NCBI GenBank assembly: GCA_963681505.1
Contig: OY811990.1
Span: 1,423,350-1,487,349, forward strand
DNA length: 64,000 bases
Source: Eunapius fragilis
Lineage: Eukaryota; Porifera; Demospongiae; Spongillida; Spongillidae
Reading direction: 5' to 3'
Shown here in pieces: positions 32,690 to 43,265 of this stretch (the first letter of the stretch is position 1; every line of letters begins with the position of its first letter). The translations under genes were made by a program, and so were the position numbers. The notes under the pieces are model-generated. The model saw only the letters and a program-made list of their open reading frames with translations. It searched no databases and was not told where the DNA came from.

Positions 32690-33665
32690 CTGCCCAGGGT
32701 ATAGACCATGCCCAGATGACATAAATGACTAGCGGCTAGAGATATTTAACCCAGGGTACAGACCAACCCAAAATTCAAATAATCAATCTGTAATTTTGCA
32801 CTGTAGGGACAGTATGACTCTCAAAGTCCATGTTTTTGTACTGTGCTTCCTCTTTTGTAAAAACTAAAGTTGTTGCATCCTTGTGATTAAGTCAACAATT
32901 TTAGTATCAATACCATGCAGCTATTAGTGAGTCTCTAACTCCCTATCACAACTCTCCCTCACCATCCTATAGCCCTCTACATGTACATGTCTCTCCCTCC
33001 CCACTTATCCCTATGGACATCCAGCTCCAGGGATCGAGTGTGTGTAGAGGGTGGGTATGTACAAGAGTGTGAATGAGTGTGGATGTGTGAATGAGTGTGG
33101 GTGTGTTCAAAGAGGGTGTGTGTAGTGAAGGTGTGTGTAGAAAGGGTGCAGAGGATGTGTGCATAGTGACAGAATGTACAGTGGGTGTGTGACAAGGGAG
33201 TACATGTATGTGTACAAGGGGGGCGTGAATTAGATGGAGAGAGAGAGTGGGTATCATCACACCCGCCTAAATCTGAACTGATATACTGGTTACCAAGTTT
33301 GCCTCAAAATGGCTGGCTGAAGACTAATAGGGAATGTAAGTTAACCTTATCAGTCATTAAACACAACCTCAGGGCCATAAACTCTCAACCCTGCACATGT
33401 ATGTGTGGGTGCCCATTGAAAAGGGCATAATGGATAATGAATGATCTATTAAGTGAGGAGAGGGTAAATGAAATGGCACATATGCCAATAATACAACATC
33501 AATAGATGGCATGGGCACACATACACACACATACACACACGCATAGACACACACACACATATGAAATGCATCCAGTGTCATCATGTGTGAAGGGTGCTGT
33601 GTTTGGGAGGGGTGCTGTGTGTGAGAGGTGTGCTTTGTGTGGGAAGTGTACACATTAATGTCAAA

Positions 33666-33959
33666 TGTCTAAGGTCCTGGGCTTGCTCCGAGGTGCATAT
33701 ACATGTATGTACATCGCAAGGTACGCAAAGCGAGTTTTTTTTTTGGCATTATAGTGAAGTTTGACAGCTTTACCACATTGCATAAGAGCAGCAAAAGGTA
33801 TTAGGCCTTCAGAGCAGCTTCGGCCCAAACAGATAAGGTCTTATGCAATGTGGTAAAGCTGTCAAACTTCACTATAATGCCAAAAAAAAACTCGCTTTGC
33901 GTACCTTGCGATGTACATACATGTATATGCACCTCGGAACAAGCCCAGGACCTTAGACA
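33666..33959. mobile_element. Foldback element, copy B
   Basis: Same 294-bp foldback as 21308-21601, including the arm mismatch. Confidence 0.92.
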
Positions 33960-34657
33960 ATATAAATAACACATACACACACATCCCACAGCCCTATGCG
34001 GCCATACATTTTGTGGACAAAAGACATACCATAGAAGTATTGAAAAAGTGGCGTAATGCCTTAGCAACCACCCTTGACAACCGACAACATTATAAACTTT
34101 GCACTACGTGTTAACAAGTTGAACTTGTCGCCATTTAAAGGCCATACATGGAATGAAGTACCTTTGTTCTATTAGTAGCCAATGTCACATGGACTAATAT
34201 TCTAACATGTACGTACTGGTATGGTCATGTCATATTTATATAAAGGTATATATCCACGATTTTGTTACTTTGTTTGGCGGTGGAATTGCTTTCACAATCT
34301 GGGGTGCAATGGATAGCCTGTGCTCTTGAACAATAAGAGTGGGGTGTGGACCTTCTTGTAGATACATTGATACGCTCTCTGTGTGGGCATGGATAGTCAG
34401 GATAGACTCTACCCCCTGTTAACCTAGGACACCAAAGCCTGCACCCATCCACCTTGCCCATTGTTTTAGATAAGATCAAGCAGCCTCATGTGTTAGACAA
34501 CCCTACACTTCTCAGGTGTGCCTACCCATATGTTATGGGAAGGAAGTGACTACTATTGTGACCCCAATCCATTGGTCCCTCCAGCTGTTCCTGTTCTCAG
34601 CATTTTAAGTGGAAATGGACCAGGGACATTTTTAACTTAATGGGTATAAATGTGAAG

Positions 34658-34926
34658 CCATCTCCCCTTTCCTCCCTCTTTTGCCCTCCTCTCCTCCCTC
34701 CTCCCTCCCCTCTCCTCTCTCCCCTCTTGCCCTCCTCTCCCTCCCCTCTCCCTCCTCCTCCCTCCCTCACCACCCCTCCCCCTTCCTCCTTTTCGTCTCC
34801 TGCTCCTTTTTCTCCCTCTCCTCCCCTCTTCTTCCCTCCCCCACTCCTCCTCACTCTCCTCCCCCTCTCCTCTCCTCTCCTTCCTACAACTCCCTCTCTC
34901 TCTCCTTCTCCCCCATTCTCCCTTGA
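34658..34926. repeat. Polypyrimidine tract, copy B
   Basis: Matches 22300-22568. Confidence 0.95.
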
Positions 34927-36237
34927 TGTTACACTTTCCCTTCAATCTATTTACTGCACTACACTAATGCCAGTCTGTTGGTTCTCATTGTTTACACTTA
35001 TAACTACATTGTCAAAGTACTGCTCAGACACGTCACAAGCACCTACAGTGGGTGCCATCAGGGGGTGTATACTTATGGTAACTCGGAACATTGATAGACT
35101 GCCCTCCTTATCTTCCCTGTAGCTACCAAAAGGCTTCCATAGACTATGCAACATTTCTGGAGCTGGTCTCTGTGGTGGGCACTGTGTGTAATTCTGTGTA
35201 TTGTATCTGTGGTATTGTGCGTAGTTGACGATGCGGCATACCATCCGTCTTGAGAATTTGTCTGTGCTTGGTAAGCTACCCCTCTCCCTTACGATATCCA
35301 TATATAAATTGGCTGTGTGTGATATGAAGAGTGCGCATAATAGTATAGTCTCTACTATGATGATACACCAGCTAAATGGGAGGGATCAACGGGTATAAAA
35401 TGAACAAGGCGCATCTAGCTGCAATTGGTTTACGGTATTGTCTAATTATGGACCCTTTTGTCCACCCGCAAAGGGCTATGATCCACAAAAACACACACGC
35501 TGATCTATTAATTAGCAAAAGGCAACCCCAAGTAAGCAGAGGTCATTGGACCAGTACAAACCACTGAGAGGGGGATCATGGTAAGGGAGCACACATACCT
35601 CTCCACTTTCCTGCAGTACAAATTAGTAACAGAATAGTACAGAAAATGTTCAATGACTTATCTGTGCCCATACCCCCCCACTTCCCTTGTAGTGTGAAAG
35701 GGTTGGGTTGAGGAGAAGGTTGGTATGTGTAGGGAAAGGGGTGGAAAAGGGTGGTGGGTATGGATCAGAAGTGTTACCAGGGAGAAGGGTGGCATGGATT
35801 GAAACTGTATCAAGGCATCATAATAAGAATGGATCCCCTTTCGTACAATGCACATCACATCAGCATAATGTCCGAATTGTACACCCCACCTACATATATG
35901 AACGCTGTACCCTGCATAGGCATTTGGGTTACTTACAGAATGAAGATGAGGACAGGGAATACATTTTGTAGTGCTACACATGTATCTCGAGATTTCCAAT
36001 AGTCACATTCAGGGTGCTGTTTTGGACAAGCAGGTTTGGCTAAGTACTGCCTGGTAGACAGCATATATGTACAAGTAAATGATCAAACTCACCACCCCAG
36101 TGTCCTTCCATTGTCCCACATGTAAGTAAAAACGTACAATGTAAAGTAGTAAATGTAAGTAGACCAATGTAAGGCGAATGTGGAAATGTACTCCGTGTGT
36201 GTATGTAAAAGCCAACGTGACAAAATTACTACCTTAC

Positions 36238-36451
36238 CCCATTTTAAAATCCAGATTGTTCCTCTGCTTTCGCGGTCTGTCCAGACTGAAACAGTGCTTT
36301 CATGCAGGTAGCGCACCAGCTCAAGCACCTGCTTACTAGTAGAGACATAGTTGAAGCACCATATGCAGATAGCGGCTTCGCTGTGACACATGATACACAT
36401 CACATAAACATATAGATCGACACAATATGCCTGCTCGTTTACCGCTTCCAT
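36238..36451 (-). CDS. Unidentified Cys-rich first exon, copy B
   Basis: Identical frame and GTAAGG donor to 23880-24093. Confidence 0.38.
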
Positions 36452-36617
36452 ACAGAGAATGTCTACATATGTAGCGCGAACCGAGTCACCATCGATATGT
36501 GCTACGGCTACGTCCGCTCCCTCGTTTAATAGTAACTGTTAATTAGAGTTCCGCTAGATCCTCTCCGACCAGCTCCATCTTAAATACAAGGGAATATTAA
36601 AATCCAGACCTACTAGT

Positions 36618-36902
36618 ACAAGTGATAAAAACATTCTCTATGCGAGAAGGTTGGTGGTATATAGGAATCAAAGGCGGTGGTGGTGTAAAAAGCAAGGGAA
36701 CAAGGATTGTGATTGAAAAGGAAAAATGAAATAGACCTATATTAGCACACACAGTTAAACATGACGACATGCTGCTAATATAGGTCTATTTCATTTTTCC
36801 TTTTCAATCACAATCCTTGTTCCCTTGCTTTTTACACCACCACCGCCTTTGATTCCTATATACCACCAACCTTCTCGCATAGAGAATGTTTTTATCACTT
36901 GT
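36618..36902. mobile_element. Foldback family FB1, copy B
   Basis: Same as 24260-24544. Confidence 0.95.
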
Positions 36903-37091
36903 TTCCTACATTTTTTGGTAGATTTAGTATTGTATTTAGTTCTTGAAAAGTAACCATGTAGCAAGAATGTCAAATGACAGTTTTATTTTAGAATCTCGTG
37001 GCCATGCAATTTTTTGAGGTGTGGGTGTACCATTAAAACACACAGTATTACTATTTAAACAGTAAGTACAAGTATTTCATTTATAACCCAG

Positions 37092-37237
37092 GAGCATGTC
37101 ATCTTGTATAGGATATACTGCTGTATATTCTGGACCAGGATATACTTCTGTATATCCAGGATATATAGCAGGTAGAGCAGGTGGAGCTAATCCTGCAGCT
37201 GGACATGGAACCACTCCTGGACCTGGACCTGAAACAG
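37092..37237 (+). CDS. Candidate Gly/Tyr/Pro-rich exon, copy B
   Basis: Same as 24734-24879. Confidence 0.28.
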
Positions 37238-38293
37238 GTGATTTAAACAACCATTAGTTACCCTCCACTGGCAAGTGAAGCCATATAATACATCAGACAA
37301 AGATTACATGTACCCACTGATCTCACGCTATTATCAGATAAACCACAATACGAATACGTTGTCATCAGCAACTTTGATACTATTAGATATAAATTATGCA
37401 CCACAATACACATTAACATTATTACGAAATTGTTGTCAGCGAACAGCGTGCACATATTTCAAACAACAGCACGGAGAGAGATGCAATATCTTCCGCTGTA
37501 ACTGTTGATATTTTAGCGATACACTTTTCATGCTATAATTTATGTCCAGATCCAACATTCATGGTGTAACGCACCTTCGGGGTGGTCGCTTTGATGGTCC
37601 TTTCAGTAGCGCGCTTGACACCTTGTCGTGTCTTGTATTGCACTCGTTTGGCATATCTGTAGGTGTACGAGTGGCTAGTTGTTGCCGGGTTTTTTTTCTG
37701 TAAGGGCGGTGGTGTGGGGGAGACACATTCTAATTGGAGCCTCTTGCTTCACATTATCTGCTGTAGACTGTATACCGTAGTATCTGATCGCGTATGTAGT
37801 TCCACCGACAGAATTCGAAAGTTATGCTATATAAGAAGCTATAGTATAGAAATCAATTCGGTCAAAACAATTATATGCGATAGTGTCGGGTACTTACGTG
37901 TATGGTAGTTTTGGCTTTCATTTCAAGCTGCGTAACGAATGATAAGAGTTGTAGAGTAACGCACAGGCGTCATGCAGAAAATGATACCTTGAATATTCGT
38001 CAGGAGCCTTCCTATAACGTTATCGCTGCTCCATTCCGTTTCTCAACCATTTGGCATTATGGTTGGACATTTATACATGGAGCCGTAGGGACCCGAAAAG
38101 GCTCTTGGATTCAGTGCGTATACCTCTTCCACAGCGTGCGGGAATATTAAGAATTTGAATCACGCCCACGACACGTGGCTATTATTGCATTTAAAAATAG
38201 CTAGCTGATGTAATTGGGTATTTTTAACCGAATACCAAATGAGGTACTATTCGCTTTAGTTAATTGCCCGAACAGTTAGGCGTCTAACAGACC

Positions 38294-38654
38294 CCCGAAG
38301 ATAACCTGTGGACGCATCCTGAAGCGATTGGTACACTTGGCGTGCTTTACAAACGTTCCTGTCGTGAGTTATACTCTCCGGAAGGAAGAAGAAGAAGAAT
38401 AAGAAGCCGACGGAGGAGAAATTTTAGGTGGGACTGGGTACGGACGATGGGGACGAGTATTTTTGTTCTCTAAAAGTACACCGTCTTGTGACACAAATAC
38501 AACGCAGAACTGTTGTCCTTTTTTATATCGCTCGAATGCCACTAAGAGCGAAGTGACCCGATTCTTAAATGTCCCGCTAGACGTGAGTGACGTTTTTTTA
38601 ATGACATTCATGATACTGTTGGATTCCTATATGGAACCTACTCGCGTAGGTTCC
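38294..38654 (-). other. Hairpin-plus-conserved-block module, copy B of the duplication
   Basis: Same as 25936-26296; the hairpin is at 38633-38654. Confidence 0.7.
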
Positions 38655-38773
38655 GATAGGCGTACAGATAAAATATCAAATTTTCTATCGTCCAAATACA
38701 TGTAATTGGATATCATCCCGTCATAGAATGGTTGTCATGACAATTTACTTGACACGTTGACGTCATTTCTGTC

Positions 38774-38834
38774 CGGCGATTAATCGCCAGAATCGCCAAA
38801 TATCGCGATATTATCGCGATTATTTCCACCCGGG
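38774..38834. repeat. Right terminal repeat of the large intronic unit
   Basis: Read on the minus strand it starts CCCGGGTGGAAA and carries ATCGCGATAATATCGCGAT, matching the left terminus at 14051. It ends in GGCGATTAATCGCC, itself a palindrome. Confidence 0.75.
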
Positions 38835-39124
38835 TTTGGGTAGGATTTGAAGGAATGGTCTATAGAATGACAAGTGGAGGAGCAAGGGGTTGGAGGGTGA
38901 CGAATTCATCTGGGCTTCTCTGAGCCAAGGGCAGCTCAAACTGATGTCAGAAACAGGATATGCCCAACCTACAAAAAGCTAGCTAAAGAATGCATCGTAC
39001 GCTAATGCTATGCTTACTGCACAACTCTATTACCTTCTTAGAATATGCATTGTTGTGATGTGTATGTGTATACAAACCTCACCAAGTCTGTATAATATAA
39101 ACCTTGTGTGTCCAGCTCTACACA
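38835..39124. other. No gene recognised
   Basis: Unique sequence between the unit terminus and the SWIM-type remnant. Confidence 0.4.
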
Positions 39125-39572
39125 TAACATAGCACCCCTGCAATGCAGGTACAATTTCCAGTAATGATGGCGCCTGTTTTCTTGATCACTCAAATCCAGG
39201 CCTCGTGTGGTTTATCGTTTATCCGCTGTGATGGTGTTAATTTTGCCATGAGGATACTATTTTCATTACCAATGTCACGATGATAGTCTGTTCGAACCCA
39301 ACCACTGACATGGAAGTAGTGAAAACGTAACATATTTTTAGTTATAAGCATCCCCTCATGTAATAATTGTACGGCTGTAGGGCTTTAAAAGCCTTCAGCT
39401 TCTCTCTGGTGAATTCTCCAGAAGTGTTCATCAAATACGTATAAACGCGAGGGAACTCTATTGGAGGCCCGCGCGAGAGATCATCGATCCATAATTCAAC
39501 ATTTAAATTGTTAAGAACTTCTACACTCTTCTCCTTGCTGCTCGCCATATAGACACTGTAGTGTTCGCTCAT
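39125..39572 (-). pseudogene. SWIM/YqaJ-type protein remnant
   Basis: The minus strand starts with M-A-S-S-K-E-K (about 39550) and continues F-P-R-V-Y-T-Y-L-M-N-T and L-K-A-F-K-A-L-Q-P-Y-N-Y-Y. After a stop the neighbouring frame gives V-S-G-W-V-R-T, T-P-S-Q-R-I-N-D-K-P-H-E-A-W, another stop, and C-T-C-I-A-G. This order is the N-terminal part of the SWIM zinc-finger proteins, often with a YqaJ-like exonuclease, that are expanded in cnidarian and sponge genomes. Two frame disruptions and loss of the second half of the SWIM finger mark it as a broken copy. It lies antisense within intron 1 of the Ig gene. Confidence 0.65.
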
Positions 39573-40087
39573 ACTGTTTCAGGTCTCTTCAGCGAATCAC
39601 TGTACGTAACTCATTTCTTCTGTATTCGACACCACGATGTTATTTATTAGCGAAGCACACTCAGCTACTCAAAAATTTGCCCACCAAAATGGCGACCAGC
39701 AAAGAACAATAATTTCACAACAAACTTGAGTCAAAGGTAACAATTTTATACGATAATGGTCTCAAGCCGCAACCGGTGTATTCCCGTAATCTCAAAGCTA
39801 TGACTTGAAAAAGCACGAAATGTGGGTCACAAAAAGTACGATTTGTAATGAGCTCTAAAAGTACATTATTTTACACCATTCAAAAGGTATACCGTATTAG
39901 CCAATTATCTGAATTGTGTCCAGCCGCAAACCGGCATGGCACCTCGGTTCTGTTGATAACTGTGCATATGCATGTCAACGTATATGCATGCCATTTAAAG
40001 TACAACATATTTGCTGTGTGTACATGTACATGTAACTATTCAGAGGACATGAATTTTTGTGACCGCTGGCTCTATTCCATACTTCAG
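39573..40087. other. End of inferred intron 1
   Basis: AT-rich; a 90-codon ORF at 39848 lacks support. Confidence 0.4.
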
Positions 40088-40426
40088 TTCAGTGCTCATT
40101 TGGTGCCACTATTCTAAATAGTCCTCAGGACCTTGATGGTCTTAATGATAACTCCAGTGTGATAGTAGCGGGATCAGCCATCCAGCTCTTCTGTTCAGCC
40201 AGTGGACAGTTCACTGCTCCCCACATACAGTGGACCAGGAACAATATCACCATTCCAGAGACTGCACAGTTGCCTCATCTGATGGTCAAGAGTAGGACAG
40301 AGAACAACACCATCACTTCTTCAATCCTCACTATCTATGGTTTCTCTTCAAGTGATACTGGAAGCTATCAGTGCAGTGCTTCGGAAATCAACTGCAGTAG
40401 TTTGAGTTATCCATTACTGCTAATAG
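40088..40426 (+). CDS. Ig receptor exon 2: first Ig domain
   Basis: Acceptor ATACTTCAG opens a frame containing one complete Ig fold: I-Q-L-F-C-S-A-S-G (first Cys), I-Q-W-T-R (core Trp) and S-S-S-D-T-G-S-Y-Q-C-S-A (D-x-G-x-Y-x-C). It ends at donor G/GTTAGT. Both borders are phase 1, the norm for Ig-domain exons, and there is no start codon in context, so an upstream exon is required. Several N-x-T/S sites suit an extracellular domain. Confidence 0.8.
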
Positions 40427-40482
40427 GTTAGTATCATGCAGATCTGTGGCTTCAATCAAATCACTCACCCTTTACTCTGCAG

Positions 40483-40863
40483 CTATCAATGGCTTCAACA
40501 TGTTGAAGATAATACGAGAACTTAGTAGCTCCACATCAGACAGAACATATGTTCCTGTTGGAAGTTCAAATATTTCAACCACTGGAACCTTTCTGAGATG
40601 TTCAGCTGAACAGCCTTCTTCATCCTCTCTTGCTGCACCCAGTGTGATATGGTTGAAGGATGGGACACAGCTATCTGGTGATGGGGTTAGGGTTGTTGTG
40701 ACAACTACCAATACCACTATCATTGGGTCAAACAGGACTGTAAGCTTTGTCCGTATCTTCAACTTCAGTCAGTCTGATGCTGGAGTGTACCAGTGTGTGT
40801 TCTATGACACTCCATCCCAGGGAGGAGAGGTCATCACCACTAGACCATACAAAGTGGACACAG
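40483..40863 (+). CDS. Ig receptor exon 3: second Ig domain
   Basis: Acceptor TTTACTCTGCAG and donor G/GTTACA, phase 1 on both sides. The Ig motifs are T-F-L-R-C-S-A-E, V-I-W-L-K-D-G and S-Q-S-D-A-G-V-Y-Q-C-V. A 30-residue stretch rich in Ser/Thr precedes the domain. Confidence 0.82.
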
Positions 40864-40940
40864 GTTACAAACAATCTAATTTACATGAATAATGTGGTAA
40901 TTAATGGAAGTATTCTTTTTTTAATTTTAATTTCTATTAG

Positions 40941-41231
40941 GTCCACTCTGCTTAACTGCCCTGGTCCCCTCATCAGTTACCCTCTGTCCCCCTGAGCCTC
41001 TGGTCCTCCAAGTGGAGGCAGGGGGAGAGTATGCTGGTATACAATGGACCAGGACACCAATAGCTCTGAATGTCAGCAATGGTGAACTGGTAGACTTCCA
41101 GCAGATATTTGTGAGGACTGTGACATCAGAGGAGGACTGGGGACAATATTCAATTGTCTTGTCAACTCAAGGAATAAATACTTCACTGCACTTTACAAGT
41201 GTGAACATTTCTAATTGCAGTGGAACAAACG
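40941..41231 (+). CDS. Ig receptor exon 4: degenerate third Ig-like domain
   Basis: Acceptor TTTCTATTAG and donor G/GTAAGA, phase 1 on both sides. It has T-L-C-P-P, the core Trp in I-Q-W-T-R and E-E-D-W-G-Q-Y-S-I, where the second Cys of the D-x-G-x-Y-x-C motif is replaced. The fold is likely kept without the canonical disulfide. Confidence 0.75.
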
Positions 41232-41315
41232 GTAAGATGCCATGGGTATCAGTATTATGCCTCTTCTATAAATTCCAACCTCCCTTGATCACTTTTATTT
41301 CCCCTACTTTTGTAG

Positions 41316-41487
41316 CTATGGCAATCCCAAGTAGCCATACGTCTTATGCGACCGTCACCGTGGGTCACATATTGCCACCAATGTTGCCTGTATACGTTTC
41401 TGTGGCAGGAGCCATCCTCATCATGGCCGTGGGTATCGCATCTGTGATGATTATTATTATATTCAGATGGCGCAAGAAGCATAAAAG
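41316..41487 (+). CDS. Ig receptor exon 5: transmembrane segment
   Basis: Acceptor TACTTTTGTAG (phase 1), then a short stalk, a hydrophobic helix (V-Y-V-S-V-A-G-A-I-L-I-M-A-V-G-I-A followed by M-I-I-I-I-F) and a basic stop-transfer R-W-R-K-K-H-K-R. It ends in phase 2 at G/GTATGG. This fixes type I topology, with the Ig domains outside. Confidence 0.82.
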
Positions 41488-41545
41488 GTATGGGTGACCC
41501 ATAATTTATCCATGTACTGTGCTGACCAGCGCACATCCCGTGTAG

Positions 41546-41963
41546 GATAGAAATAGCTGCGGCCATGAAGTGTGCGCAAAGATCAGATAGGGCTGACTCC
41601 AATGTTCTGCACGCCACAGATTGGACGCTCCCGCAACGTTCCCATGGGGACCTCAAGGCGGAGGACCTTGAGGACACTTTGGTATACGACTACGTGCGCG
41701 TTGCCCCACAACCCAAGCAGTATGCGTTTGGTAATGGTACCAACGGAGGCGATGAAAGGTCACGTGTCCCAGCCTGGGCCCACTTGAGTGCCGCAGTAGG
41801 GTCTCTCCCCTCTGACCACGCCTTACCAGCTGACCGGGACATGGAATACAGTGTCCCAAGCCATCCAATGGCACTAAATGCGAGTTCTAACGTGCAAGAT
41901 GGTGCAGCGGGCGACTATTCATTCCTGAACTCGAATGATAGCTTTGACTACACGAATTTTTGA
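41546..41963 (+). CDS. Ig receptor exon 6: cytoplasmic tail
   Basis: Acceptor CCCGTGTAG continues the frame in phase 2 and runs 139 codons to TGA at 41961. The tail has tyrosines in signalling-like contexts: L-V-Y-D-Y-V fits the ITIM pattern (L-x-Y-x-x-V), D-Y-T-N-F near the C-terminus fits a Grb2-type Y-x-N site, and M-E-Y-S-V-P and G-D-Y-S-F-L are further candidates. No kinase or other enzyme domain is present. With exons 1-5 the protein would be about 550 aa. Confidence 0.78.
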
Positions 41964-42107
41964 TACCCACGCATGTATTTTGGAAAACTGCACGTGATTG
42001 ACTTTATAGATCAACATCTTATAGTGTATGTTATTTTGAACAGCGCGTTAATTATAAAATACTCTTATCTGAACCTGAACATGCGCTTTAATACCAAACT
42101 ACTAGTC

Positions 42108-42612
42108 TGAACCTGCGGCAGCAGGTTCAAAATAGGAATGATTGAGGGTTGATGAATGTCATTAATAAAACTTCACTAGCGTCGGGACAACGGAGAAACG
42201 GATCGCGTATCTCTTTATCGCGATGTAATGAGGGTACAACGATCTACAGTTCTACGTTGGTTCTGTGTCATAAAACGGTGTGGTTATAGAGAAACAAACA
42301 ATTTCTTGTTTCTCGTGTCAAGTCCTAAAATAATTCTTGGTCGTCGTCGTCGTCTTCTAATTCTTCTTCTTAGGAAGGTATAACTCGAGCTACGAACGAT
42401 TTTGAAGAACGGCAATAGTACCAATCACTTCGAAATTTACCGGCACGTTATCCTTACATGTCATATAGACACACATATATCAAGTTCCAATTAATAATGA
42501 TATATAATAGATTTTTATTAATAATTTTAGGCAGTATAAATACTCTAACCTGCATTGGTGTTCCTATCGCAGTTTAGTTGTTACTTTGGCTAGTGAAGTT
42601 GTTTTTCTAAAA
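42108..42612 (+). other. Hairpin-plus-conserved-block module C, Helitron leader
   Basis: Hairpin TGAACCTGC-GGCA-GCAGGTTCA (42108-42129), then AAATAGGA, then ATGAATGTCATTAATAAAAC and the downstream landmarks of the family (AAACGGTGTGGTTATAGAGAA, TTCTTCTTCTT, GTATAACTCGAGC ... ACCAATCACTTC). The short ORF of copies A and B is interrupted by stops here. An AATAAA at 42164 could serve the upstream Ig gene. The broken Helitron first exon follows. Confidence 0.7.
42535..42542 (+). promoter_or_regulatory. TATA box of the broken Helitron copy
   Basis: TATAAATA lies 78 bp before the ATG at 42613, which would give transcription start near 42566 (TCGCAGTTT, initiator-like). Confidence 0.5.
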
Positions 42613-43243
42613 ATGCCTTCACGTAATCAAAAGAAGAGATCTAAGCAACGAGCGGAATACCTCCAAAAGCAAGACGAGAACATAGCTAAAGCCCGAGTGC
42701 TCTACAAGCCAATCCAGAAAAAAAGAAGACCTCTGTACGCGACAGCTACAAGGCCGATCCAGAAAAGAAGAAGGCCTCTGTACGCGACAGCTACAAGGCC
42801 GATCCCGAAAAGAAGAAGGCCTCTGTACGCGACAGCTACAAGGCCGATCCCGAATAGAAGAAGGCCTCTGTACGCGACAGCTACAAAGCCGATCCCGAAA
42901 AAAAGAAGGCCTCTGTACGCGACAGCTGCAAGGTCGATCCCGAAAAGATGAAGGCCTCTGCACGCGACAGCTACAAGGTCGATCCCGAAAAGAAGAAGGC
43001 CTCTGTACGCGACAGCTACAAGGCTGATATTGAATATAAGCGATCTGCTTAAAGGCGGCAATATGAAGAGGACCTCGAGGAGAACCGCGCTGCTAAAAGG
43101 CAGAAATACGAGGACAATTCAGCTACCATTAAAGCATCTGAAAGGAGTCGGTATTGGAATGACCCTGCTGTCCGATTGGCTAAAGGTGCTGCCGAGAGGA
43201 CGCGGTACCGCAGGGGTCACAGAATTACCACTACCACCCAAAG
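42613..43243 (+). pseudogene. Broken Helitron first exon
   Basis: Starts M-P-S-R-N-Q-K-K-R like the intact copy at 43933, also preceded by AGTGAAGTTGTTTTTCT. After about 32 codons the natural frame shifts near 42708. The rest, read in the next frame, is seven or so 45-bp repeats coding V-R-D-S-Y-K-A-D-P-E-K-K-K-A-S, then an in-frame TAA near 43049 and a tail ending at the same ACCCAAAG/GTATGT donor. Exon 2 is absent: 22 bp after the donor the next module begins. It is a truncated relative of the downstream Helitron, clearly diverged in repeat sequence. Confidence 0.8.
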
Positions 43244-43265
43244 GTATGTTATGGCATGTTGTATC

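Larger units (their letters stand above)
26596..38753. repeat. Direct duplication, copy B (12.16 kb)
   Basis: Near-identical to 14232-26395. Differences cluster in the first 1 kb after the gap (one-base indels, as expected for a low-quality contig end) and in homopolymers. Only this copy continues into the right terminal repeat, and only copy A has the left one. Confidence 0.97.
14051..38834. mobile_element. Candidate large TIR-bounded element in intron 1
   Basis: The outermost inverted termini begin CCCGGGTG and continue through matching ATCGCGATAATATCGCGAT blocks. Everything between them as assembled is 24.8 kb, but 12.16 kb of this is present twice around 200 Ns, so the element itself is probably about 12.4 kb. 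It holds exon-like ORFs on both strands (15137-15604 minus, 15850-16028 plus, 23880-24093 minus, 24734-24879 plus) plus MITEs and a satellite-like array. No target-site duplication is clear (flanks CCTT and TTTG). No known transposase was recognised, so the two termini could instead be separate small MITEs of one family. Confidence 0.5.

Noticed and set aside
14232-38753. Real recent tandem duplication of 12 kb
   Set aside because: Not excluded, but exact coincidence of the copy ends with a 200-N gap and near-zero divergence make an assembly artefact far more likely.
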